Source: Lyophyllum atratum
Lineage: Eukaryota; Basidiomycota; Agaricomycetes; Agaricales; Lyophyllaceae
DNA length: 64,000 nucleotides
Assembly: GCA_014905825.1 (NCBI GenBank)
Contig: JACGCN010000022.1
Location: 372,001-436,000 of the forward strand
Direction of reading: 5' to 3'
Part shown: piece by piece, positions 36,190-46,218 of the stretch
How the letters are laid out: each line of letters opens with the position of its first letter
Position numbering within the stretch: position 1 is the first letter of the stretch
Program-made: the position numbers and the translations under genes
The notes under the pieces: model-generated
What the model was told of the DNA's origin: nothing
Databases searched by the model: none
What the model saw: only the letters and a program-made list of their open reading frames with translations

Positions 36190-38110
36190 TCATTCAGATG
36201 GCGGGGAATTCGTGGTTGTCGCCTTTGGCCTTCGCAGCGTCGATGGCATGTCGAATACTCTTTTCGAGCTTGGCCAGCATGCGTCCAGAAAGGGAAGAAT
36301 GGCATCAACTTCAGAATAAGGGAGTTCTGGTTCATGGAGGACGCCGACGACATCCTTCAGGGTTGAAGCCATGGTGGCCTGGTTGTCGAAATGATTCAGA
36401 ATGTCGTTGAGGATGGTCATGCATCGGATATACCTTTGGTGTGGTTGGTTGCCGAAAACACCTGGCCCACCCATAGCGGGAAGCTGACCTTCAAAGGGCC
36501 TCGCATGTTTGACCCGAGCTGGGTCGTCCAGTGTCAGAATTCCAAGGATATCGCCCGACTCCAAAGAAACTCCAGGTTGCTTGATTAGCTGAACAACGCC
36601 ATCCTCGGATGCGACCAATGGCATGTACATCTTCATAACCTGACACGTTAAAGTTAGAACACTTGATGCCATGGATTACATGACAACCAACCTCGATTTC
36701 AGCGTATTGTTCCCCAGCATTTATGTGATCTCCACTATCGACAAAGAAGCAGATCACCTTTCCAGGACTAGGACTCCTCAGCTGGGTGGGATCGAGCAAC
36801 CATCAACCTGAGGGCGCCAACTTCCTCCCTCCAGTAAATCGAATGACTCTTCCCATCCAACAACACCAACAAGCCGCCATCAGCAAGCGCGCGAGCACCG
36901 ACCATAGTTCGTCCTCCGTTGAGGTAAAGGGTCCAGGCAGTGGAAGAGGAACGGGCAGCCGTGAAAGAGTACCGGGTGTTCTCGTAGATAAAGTCGATTC
37001 CGAAGACGGTCTTGAGGACATCTCGCCCCGGAACTTGGCCCTTGTCGAGGACACACCTGTACTCGGTCCAGCATGCTTCAGAAGCAAGGTATGCCTTCGT
37101 TACAGCACTATAGATGACGGCGAGGGTTGCATCTGGGCGTTCAGCGGTCAAGTTGCTGCTGATGAGAGAGTCCAACCACCCAGTGGTGATGGTGTTTTCC
37201 TTTAACGCTTCGAGCTCGAGAAGCTTGAAGAGATATACAACGGTCGTTCTGAAATCACCACGAATGCTCGATTCCTTGAGTGCGGCGATCATATTTTTCC
37301 GACTCTCCCTGCGGTCCTCTCCATAGGCGAATATGTGTCCGAATTGTGTAATCGGCAAATTTGTGTAGTCCACCAGCGGTGGTGACGGAGAAGTAGCCCC
37401 AGACATTGGTGCTGGAGCGGAAGTTCAGCTTGTATAGATCCTGAAGATGGTTTGAAGCCGGCATCTGGATTCTCGGCGGTGATAAGAACAGCGGCGACGT
37501 TTCCTTTGGGCCTTGGCTTGCGTTGGAGCTGATTGGCGTCAAGCTTGATCATATCGAAGTCAATCTCGGAAGTACCGTTGGGTGCAACACCGTACAGCTG
37601 GCGAATATCTCGGATGCGATGCATAGGTAGTCCCGTGGCGATTTGAAGCTGAGCAGCTGGAAGATTGACACCAGACATTATCTCAGTCGTGGGATGCTCG
37701 ACTTGAAGTCGGGGATTGAGTTCCGAGAAGTAGAAGTAGTCCTCAGCATGACTGCAGAGGTCTTCTAATAGCAAGCGAGAAATGAGTCAAAATAAGTATG
37801 ATTCCAACTAGTATTAATGAAGGAAAGGCACATACATTCCACGGAACCAGCACTGACATATCCGACAAGTTTGGACAGGCGAACAGCCGCCCTCTCCATC
37901 TGTTCGAAAGCCTCTTCGACTGATAGTCACAGGTGCCTCCTCAATGATCTTTTGGTGGCGATGCTGCACGGAACAGTCACGCCCGAATAATGAGATAGCA
38001 TTGCCATACCGATCAGCAAGAAGTTGGAGTTCCAAATGACGCGCCTGCCCAGCGAGCTTCCTGATGAATATGGGAGATCCTGGGGCGTTGATAAGTACCA
38101 TGAAAGGAGA
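36190..38110 (-). pseudogene. Acetyl-CoA carboxylase fragment (biotin carboxylase to biotin-carrier region)
   Basis: Minus-strand blocks follow the order of fungal ACC1: [114 protein letters not shown], a YENTRYSFTAA block, VLLDGKSHSIYWREEVGAL and the biotin-attachment motif EVMKM interrupted by a retained intron. Frameshifts are clear near 37930 (after EEAPVTI), 37460, 37350 and 36800. The piece begins in the middle of the biotin carboxylase domain and stops after the carrier region; the carboxyltransferase half is absent. So this is a dead partial copy, presumably of a functional ACC1 elsewhere in the genome. Confidence 0.85.
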
Positions 38111-39580
38111 TGAGAGTTAATAAACAGAACCTGGGGTTTTGAGCTCAGGTTTGGCTCGCGCAGCACGCTTGCGAGGGCCGGCCTGCCGGTCATGCTCAGC
38201 GTCGGCTGGCGTGGGTGCTGCACCTGAGAATTCGAGGCAGGCGGGGTTGTAAGGGGATGCAGGCTCGGGCGGTGTTGGGATGGTCTTAGAGTTTTGTGAG
38301 GAAAATGGAAGCTGGAATTGGTGGTGATGGCGGTCCAGGCGGCAAGGGATCCGTGGATTCTGGTGTCTGTTCACTGTCCACCTCCTTGTGATGAAGGGGC
38401 GATGTAGCCGGTGGGGTCGGCGGGCGTGCGGCAGATGAAGTCGATATCGGAAGGCAGAGTGTCAGTTTTCGTCTTTCGTTATTTTCGTCATCGTCATAAC
38501 ATCATGGCCTACTTCACTTCCCCACGAAAAGCGCTAAAATAGGCCAAGAAGCCTTCTTCTGCAGGGTCCTCCCTGCGTCCTTCTCTTGCACCATCACGGC
38601 TCCGGGGCGAAAGCAGGCACATGTATCCGAGGAGCAGGATCAGGCTCAAACAACACCTCCGAAAAGTCCCTCCTCGTCGCCGCCACATCCTCCATCTCTA
38701 CGTCGTCCAAATCCGGTGACACACCCGGCATCGGCACATACGAGACGATGTTCAGCGGTACAGGGCTACGGCGGGCTGGACCCCACATGTGCCAGCTGTG
38801 CAGATGCGGAAAGGCAGGGCGGGATGGGTCAGGAGCGGGTGCGGATGTGTGATGGATTTGTCGGGAGGAAGGCCTTGGTGTAGCGTGAGGCGGAGGGTAC
38901 AGGACGTGTCTGGCGTGTCTGGTGTGCGGAGGCGGAGGGGACGCTGAGGGTGTTGAGATCAAAATAAAGAAGTTGGGGTTGAGGGAGGTGCAGAGGTGTT
39001 GGCCTCGGGCACGCGGGCGGGAAGGGACGGCGGGGATAGGCTCCAAACATAGCCGACGGCCTGGAAGTTGATGAGGGCGGTGTTTGGCTAGGTGATGCGG
39101 GGAAGATAAGTGGTTACAACATTGAATGTTCAGCTGACCACGGGAGTATGTGGATATGCTCGCTGGCCTGGTCGCGGGATGGGAAAGGGTTCGGGTTGAC
39201 GGGCTTGCCAGAGGAGGATTTCATGGGGAAGGGAAGGCGTGCTGGGTGTTTTGAGAAGATGAACGGAAGCGGAGGTGTAGACGAGGTTGGTAAGGTCGAT
39301 CGAAAAGTCCTTGGTTGTAGGCGAGGGTGCATCGAGGACACGGAATGAGTGCGTCGGGGTCCATGGACTCGGGGCACCGCCCAGGAGGCAATATCGCAAG
39401 ATTATGTCCGGAACGCACCACTAGACATGCCGTCCCCTCCAACTCGTCGCGCTCCGTCCATTTGGAACCGCCGCTGCGTTGGCTGAGCAAAGAAATTTTT
39501 GCCCATAGTGTCTCCGAGTTTGGCTGGAGGACGGTGCAGGTCCATTCCGGTTTCTTAAGGGTGGACATCATCTAGCAATG
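38111..39580 (-). pseudogene. Decayed minus-strand coding remnants, unidentified
   Basis: Proline-rich, coding-like sequence continues upstream of the ACC fragment in several frames, for example DIDFICRTPADPTGYIAP near 38430 and PEWTCTVLQPNSETLWAKI near 39550. The frames switch repeatedly and none can be extended with good splice sites. I cannot identify the source gene. It is consistent with one or more further captured or degraded gene pieces. Confidence 0.4.
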
Positions 39581-40202
39581 ACTAGTGTGGCCGATGTCAA
39601 CGTATGGTATAACAACAAATGACGAATCACGGACCGCGATTTAATTTTCACTTTACAGAACTTTGAGCCGTTGTTCAGCGTCCAGTGTTCGAGGTGGAGG
39701 TGGATGATGAAGGAGGGCGGCAGGGCCTCTGTCCTTTCTAGCAGGGCCCTCGACGTAGCGGGGTCGGTTGTAGCCCACCATTCCTTCACAGATCCACAAG
39801 TTCGGCGTACAATAGTGGTGGCACAACTGAATGCTGGGGCAAGCGCGGTGTGGCACCAGGTGAGCAATGAAGCTTGACAGGATTCGCGTGCACGACGGCA
39901 AGATTGTGGCTGACGCTAGAAATGGGAGTAACATGTCGATCAGTTCTCTACCCAGGACAAGAGTCGTGTACGAAAGGTTACACGCACATCCATAGCTCCA
40001 TCGATGAATAACCCCCTTGAGGATGTTCATGGTCACTGGAATGACCAGCTGTAAAGAGACCACGCCCAATATCCCAGGATTGCAGAACGCCACTGTATAA
40101 AGTTCATGTCAGAGGGGTGTCGAAGAGCAAATGAGTGGACAATGACCATATGAAATGGATGGATGACGGCTGAAGACTGAGTACTGAGTGCTGAGCACCC
40201 GA

Positions 40203-40384
40203 TGGCACATGAGGCAGCGACACATTTGAGATTTCCCCCTGTGTATATTTGTGTGCCAGGATGGACTGTCACGACAGCCGTCCCTACCCAAGCAAATATC
40301 TTCTGGGTATCTGTGTGCCAGGATATCCGGAAGGATATCCCTACCCAGGCAGATATCAAGGTTCGAGGGAAGGCGAAGAAAAGG
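40203..40384 (+). repeat. Hairpin-rich interspersed repeat, copy 1
   Basis: About 180 bp matching 44980-45163 in direct orientation at most positions. Inside it, two imperfect units each begin TGTGTGCCAGGAT, fold back on themselves (for example GGATATCC ... GGATATCC) and end CCCTACCCA-GCA-ATATC. No open frame is conserved between the copies. Confidence 0.75.
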
Positions 40385-40509
40385 GGAGAGTCGACATTTG
40401 AGAGGAGCGGCAAGACTCGGATGAATTTGTTGAAATCCGAGTCACGGCCGCGAGCAGTCAATGAAAAAGTGGCGACTTCACATCTTTCCGAAATTCGGGG
40501 CCAAACAAT

Positions 40510-40622
40510 GGCTGTGTCTCTCGTATTCGTGGCTGTGTCTCTCGTATTCGTGGCTGTGTCTCTCGTATCCGTGGCTGTGTCTCTCGTATTCGTGGCGGTG
40601 TCTCTCGTATTCGTGGCGGTTT
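40510..40622. repeat. 21-bp minisatellite, about five and a half copies
   Basis: GGCTGTGTCTCTCGTATTCG plus T repeated in tandem, with single changes (TATCC in copy 3, GGCGG in copies 5-6). As 21 is a multiple of three, both strands stay open: VAVSLVF repeats on plus and TATNTRD repeats on minus. I do not take either as evidence of a real protein. Confidence 0.9.
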
Positions 40623-41060
40623 TTCTGCTCGTTTTGGCTCGAACTCCTCGCCGGACTCCGAACAAGTTCATATCCGCAACATCTCCGAATCCGAGTCCAA
40701 ATTCCTCAATCCAGGCCGCCGCTAGTGGGGAGGCATGGCGAGAGCAAAAAGGGTCATACACAATGGAAAGGAAATTGCTGCAAGCACCCTCAGCCATCGA
40801 AAAAAATGGGCTAAAATGACGTTGGCAAACCCTTTCAGTTTCATTTTTCTCGCAATTTGGATTAACAGTTTTTCTAGTGCGGAGGAGAAGACACTATACA
40901 GCAAAAATCAGTATCAAAAAGTGAAAGCCAGGTTGGACAAGCAAAGAAGGTTTGAACATCCTCAGCTTGACTCGGAGCTATTTCTTTGTTACTGACAACT
41001 TGAATATTTGGATTTTTTTATAGAAATGCGGACTCCGAGGGGAGTAAAACTCCACGTCCT

Positions 41061-42783
41061 TTGAAAACTATAGACTGGCCTCTGTATGTCCTTCCAGTCG
41101 CCGCTCAGGCTGAAACTGCCACTGTACCTTCTGCGGTCACACTATCAGAGAGCGCCACGTCTTCTGCTTCCTCATCCGATTCCTTCGACAAATGTTTGGC
41201 GGATAGGTCGTCGCCGCGGCCCGATGCTGCAACTTTGCCTGTCACCCGGGCCATGACCTCGTGTTCTTTTGATGCCGTGACATTTTCTGAGTCCCTTGAA
41301 CTCAGCACACAATCCATCAACGAGCCTTCTAAACCACAGAACGCAATCTGCACACCGTCAGCACCTACAATGACCGTATTGGACAAGGAAATTCTTAGTA
41401 TAGCAGCTGGGGTCTTCTTGCCTCAGTCCCTGGTCTTGGCAATGACCCAACTGCAGAACGATATACATGGCTGGCTCGAAGTCTCTGGCCTGACCAGTCG
41501 GTGGAGTGGAGCTGCTAATTCAGATGCAGAATTTTTGGATGGGGTTGACCGCTGGGTGCGCCAGAAACTCGCTGCAGGTACATTAGCATGCTTCAGAGAA
41601 GCCTGGAACAACCGACAAAGGATCATGTCCTCTTACACACTCGGCAATGGTCTCCAAGCCCGCTTCGACGGAATATGGGAAGCTTCATATTCGTTATGCC
41701 CACCTCTCGTGCTCAACAGCTTGAAGATTTACCAAACTAAGCTGTTACACTTATGCTTCACTTTAGAAGCAGAATCTCGTCTAATTGCCACGTTGGTGGG
41801 ATACTGGTGCTCGAATCCCTCCCCGGATTTAACTAATATCCTCAAGGAGGTATGTTTTATTCTTGAGTCCTGACTCTTCACGTACTCCGATTTCTTACTT
41901 TTTTACTATTCCTCAGCGAATTGAACATATACCCAAAGAGTGGAGTTTGGAGAATCTCCAGTGGGAGGATCTCGTTAGGCTGGCACCAGCCACATGGCTC
42001 AATGACGGGCTGATTGAACATTTTTTGTCCCATCCCCCACCTCCTAGTTCCATCCTATGCCTCTCTCCTTTCTTCTACACGAAGTTCCTCTTGTACACAC
42101 TGACGGATAAGACATGGGAAAAGGCCTGGAAGTGGAAGAATCAACAGGTGAGTCATAGCCTTACCCCACTAGTGTCTACGAGCTGTTTAGCATCTGGTCT
42201 AGATCCAGCGAAGTGTAGACTCGTCGCTGAGAGCTATTATGATTCCTGTTAATGTTGAAGACCACTGGGTCTTATTGCATGCTGATCTTCGACTACGAAC
42301 CATCAGCGTCCTTGACAGCCTGAAGAGCAACCACAACGCCGTAGGGCTTTCAAAGAAGCGCCTTGGGACCTTGAATTGGCGCACCAGTACCCACCATAAG
42401 CTTCTTGAGGTGAGTTGTGTCCTACATTTTGATTTCTGCCATCATGAGTATTAATCTTGGTAGGGGATGAGAACCTTGATCAGCAAGATATCAGCCAAGT
42501 TTCAGTTGGGTTTGGAGGTGGAAGAGTTTCAATGCTTCCCCCAGCCTCCGGTGCGATGCCCCCCTTTCTACCAAAATATATTAACCTAATCGAGCTTCAG
42601 GTACCATTTCAAAACAATAGTTATGATTGTGGTGTCTACGTGATAATGTTCGCGAGACACCTTCAGAAGGCATCGTGGGTCAACGATACAGCACTAGATC
42701 CTAGGTTTCACATACCATTATCCGTTCCAAACCTTGATATGTTCAGGTTGCACCTCTTGCAGGAAGCATATCCTTTGCAGTAA
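41061..42783 (+). CDS. Ulp1/SENP-like cysteine protease (C48)
   Basis: A C-terminal Ulp1-type domain is clear: WLNDGLIEHFL, IPVNVEDHWVLLHADL (catalytic His), VLDSLKSN (catalytic Asp) and QNNSYDCGVYVIMFARHL (oxyanion Gln and catalytic Cys). All four active-site residues are present. Such proteases cleave SUMO or related modifiers, and in agaricomycetes many copies are carried by transposable elements. The N-terminal ~270 residues are Ser/Thr-rich and unrecognised. Introns at about 41851-41917, 42148-42200 and 42411-42464 join cleanly. Between 42465 and 42600 the frame must change, either by a weak-looking intron (donor GTGGAA, acceptor TTCAG before VPFQNN) or a frameshift. The start is not certain; upstream exons may exist. 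Likely element-derived, given the context. Confidence 0.75.
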
Positions 42784-42899
42784 CCTATATTCTGTGCATA
42801 CATACGTTAATGCCTATCTTAGCATTGCTTGGTACATTGAATGGACAGACACAGTAATGGATGGTAGTATAAGATGTTAATCTACCGAAGAGATAAACG

Positions 42900-44760
42900 T
42901 TATGAACGCCACTCCAGTCTTGCAGGTTTCGGACTGGATCCTCTCCTCCTCATACTTGTCGACGTGGGGGGTGGGTGGCAAACACCGACGGGAAGCAGAA
43001 GATCAGCGGTACGAGGGGCGACGCAAGGCCACCGACACCAAGCACATCCATCCCTGTCATCACCCGCTGCCCATCCTCGGACTCCCCAGCACTCCATACT
43101 CAGGCATCCCCACCCCTCCTTACTCAGGCATTCCCGCTCCCAAACTCGCACGCTTCACGGTCCTCATTCCCGGCAGACGAAGTAGGCGATTTAGCCACCC
43201 GCTCGCATGTGCAACCCGTGGGGCTCGCTGTTGGCAGCCTCTATGACGTCGCAGGCAGCGTAAACAGGCTCCGCTGCGCCTACATCATCGTCATGTGCTG
43301 GCTACTGCCATTGGACCCGCCGTTCCCCTGGCACTGGTAGTAGGGCCTCTGCGCCGACACGGCATTGAAGCCCCTGGACGAAGGCGGTGCCCCCCCCCAT
43401 ACATCCCCTATATCTTCTCCTGCTGGTGCCAACGATGCTGCTGCTGAATGATTTCCCGTTCACGCTCACGGATCTGAATCTTCCTCCGACGCTCCAGTTC
43501 GCGTTCACGCAGGAAATGCTGGTGCTGCTGCTCGACGTAGGTTTGTTGCAGGAGGTGGTGTGGCTGGTGGTGAGAGTGCTGCAGACGGCCGTGCTCGTGG
43601 TGTGGCAGGCCCTGGGAAGGGTAGAGATCGTACAGAGCCTCGACTACCGGGACGTTGGTCACGCCATTGCCGATCGAACCAGAACCGCGCATAATGTGCG
43701 GGAGACCTGGCGTACCACCTGTCCGTGTGGGAGGACGGAGGGCATAAGCAGCTCGGAAGGGTGCTGGTATGCCTCGAGCATCCCGAGCATACGAGTGTCA
43801 TTGAAGCCTCGGCTGGAGGAAGGGACAGTAAGGCGGGCCGTGGGCGCAGACGCGTCCAGCACGTCCATCTCGAACTCGTCGTCACCTAGGACACCATCTC
43901 CATCTACCTGTCCAGTGTATCAGACGTTGTGTACCCGGCGTTCTCGGAACCTTCCATGTCGTCATCGACTTCGTCTTCCTTGGCGTCGCTGCGACGACCT
44001 TAGCAGTGACGATAGTGGGGATGCGAGATTTTGATCGTATGCGGATGGGCGTCGTGGAAGCGCTAGGGATGGGGATCAGACTGGCCTTTGGTGATTGCCG
44101 TGCGGGTGTAGAGGGAGACGATCAGGTCGAGTGGACAAGTCCAATGACGAGGAACAGATAGATAAGGGGGACGAGTCACCGCCAGTGGCTCTAGGGCCAA
44201 GATGGTAGTGACGGTCTTCGTTCCAATGCTGATGTGGTGCAGCGATGGGGAGGTTCGTGGGGAGAGTGTGCGGATAGGAAGGGGTAGGGAAGTTGGTAGC
44301 CACGGCCAGTGTGGGTGCAAGGGGCTTCTATGAATATGAGGAACGGGGCATGCGTGAACGCATGGATGGGCTTGCCGAGTGTGCTACCTCCACTTCCATG
44401 ATTGGATGCACCTGGAAGACATCCTTCTGGACGGGGAGAGGAGTCAGGGTAGGCTAGGGCGGGATCTGTGGGTGAAAGATGAAAGTCAGTCGGGGAGGAC
44501 ATGGATGCCCAGTGAAGACGTGACATACCGGAATGCTGATAGGTGCGGCAGAGCTGCTCATGCTTAGACTTGTGTTTCCACTAGAATTGAAGATGCTGTT
44601 GCGATCGTCATGTGTTGACGACGCTGCATCGATTTCGGTTTCGACATCCGCCTGATCAACCGAATAAACACCAGCATCTCCTGATGTGGGCCAAGAAATT
44701 ACGAACAGAGCCCGTGTCTGGCAGCAAATGCGCTGTTTCCTCCACCTTGGACCCATCTGC
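42900..44760 (-). pseudogene. Decayed Gln/His- and Pro/Ser-rich coding remnant
   Basis: Minus-strand sequence with coding flavour in shifting frames: an acidic piece (DVETEIDAASSTHDDR) near 44650, Pro/Ser/His-rich text near 44300, and a Gln-rich charged helix (LRERELERRRKIQIRERER) near 43480. Stops and frame changes prevent a gene model. The source protein is not recognised. Confidence 0.4.
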
Positions 44761-44979
44761 CAGCTGCGCTAACTGATGCGCTGGCAGAAAAGCCGCCCAC
44801 TATGGACCGGCCCGGTGCTTCAACGGCGTCGTACCCTCGTGCCACCGTACTGTAGCACCTAGAGTGATTGCTAAAAGTATTGCGTCAAAACGATGTCAAA
44901 GCATACAACAGAACCAGTAGAAGCGGTACCTTTATATGTTTACGTGCATGGTACTCTCTCCGGAGTGCAACGTGTACTG

Positions 44980-45163
44980 ATGGCCCATGGGGTAGCGACA
45001 CATTTCTTGAGATTTCCCCCTGTATATATTTGTGTGCCAGGATGGACTGTCATGACAGCCATCCCTACCCAGGCAAATATCTTCTTGATATCTGTGTGCC
45101 GGGATATCCGAAGGATATCCCTACCCAGGCAGATATGAAGGTTCGAGGGAAGGCGAAGAAAAG
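44980..45163 (+). repeat. Hairpin-rich interspersed repeat, copy 2
   Basis: Second copy of the ~180-bp repeat at 40203, same orientation, with scattered substitutions. The two copies bracket 4.6 kb that includes the Ulp1-like gene and the Gln-rich remnant. Confidence 0.75.
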
Positions 45164-46218
45164 TAATTTGTCGACTCCGACGAGTCGGACTCGGACGTGG
45201 TGAGCAAACCATTGCTTAGTGATGACAAGGTGTTCCCACGGGCCCAGCAACTTTCAAGTTGGCATTCAAGGTCACCGTGACAGTGTAATGGCCCAAGACT
45301 CGGATTGGCACCTGTCTCCCAAATTCGTAAGTAGTAGTAGTATATCGTAATGTGTTCGGGCCCTTGGTTCGATGATGATAGTGATAGACTGCCAGTGATA
45401 GTGATAGTGTGATAGTATATTATAATCCAACTCTGATTTGGCCCAGCGCTGCTCGGACTCCCCTGAGAAGTCAGCGTTGTGGTGTGCATATGAAGCATGC
45501 AGTGGCTGCTAGGCTGGCCATAGTTGCATAGGAAGAAGTGCTCAGTGGTGCACTGGGCTCTACAAAATCAGGAACGAATTCTAAGAAGACCAGTGCAATC
45601 CCAGGCCTACTACGCCGATCACCTGAGGGGCTCACGGGCCGTGACTTGGACTCGGACTCGGACTCCGAGTCGGACTCGTCGGAGCTGGTGGTGTCAATGG
45701 CAGGACTCGTCTTCTCATTGTTGACAAGGACTGTGCACTCAAGGCAAGCCTGAGGGACTGATAACTAAATTATCTTGCTAGTTAGTTTACTATGCACTTC
45801 ATCACTATGAAAACTCACAAACAAGTTGGAAGACGGTGACTCGGATGGTGACGAATTGGACATTTTCACGTTGACTCCGAGTCCTTAGTAGTCGTTCAGC
45901 ACCACTGGCAGAGATGGCTGGCTAGCAACTAGTATGAACTTGAATATCACTTATATCGGAGCAGCAAGTGGGATCTGCCAAGTCCGGAATACTTATCCGA
46001 GTGGTACTCGACGTTCAAAATTGGAAGCGGGTCTTGAAGACCCACATAGTAAGATGATGTTCTTGAAGTGGGTCTCCTGAGTCAAGTCAAGGTAATTCAA
46101 AAACCTGAAAACTGAAAGCAGTCCAAACAAATAAAATTTGCATACTAGTAGACTTGACAAACGACTCCGATGACATTGACACAAAGTTGTACTAGTACAT
46201 TCAAAAGCTGACTCGGAA
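45164..46218. other. Non-coding stretch rich in GACTCGGA motifs
   Basis: No gene is visible. It holds a cluster of GACTCGGA/TCCGAGTC words (for example a run at 45648-45680, and at 45184, 45298, 45839, 45878, 46211) and a GATAGT-rich simple repeat near 45375-45420. Confidence 0.5.

Noticed and set aside
38117..38374. In-frame fusion of a Pro-rich ORF to the ACC fragment
   Set aside because: A possible splice (donor GTTCTG, acceptor CCCCAG) would join them, but the ACC part is frameshifted soon after, so a chimeric gene is unlikely.
40033..40797. Minus-strand 254-codon frame across the minisatellite
   Set aside because: Openness comes from the 21-bp repeat and the hairpin repeat; no conserved domain.
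40203..45163. LTR retrotransposon bounded by the two 180-bp repeats
   Set aside because: No TG...CA ends, primer site, polypurine tract or pol genes were found between the copies, and the repeats themselves are hairpins.
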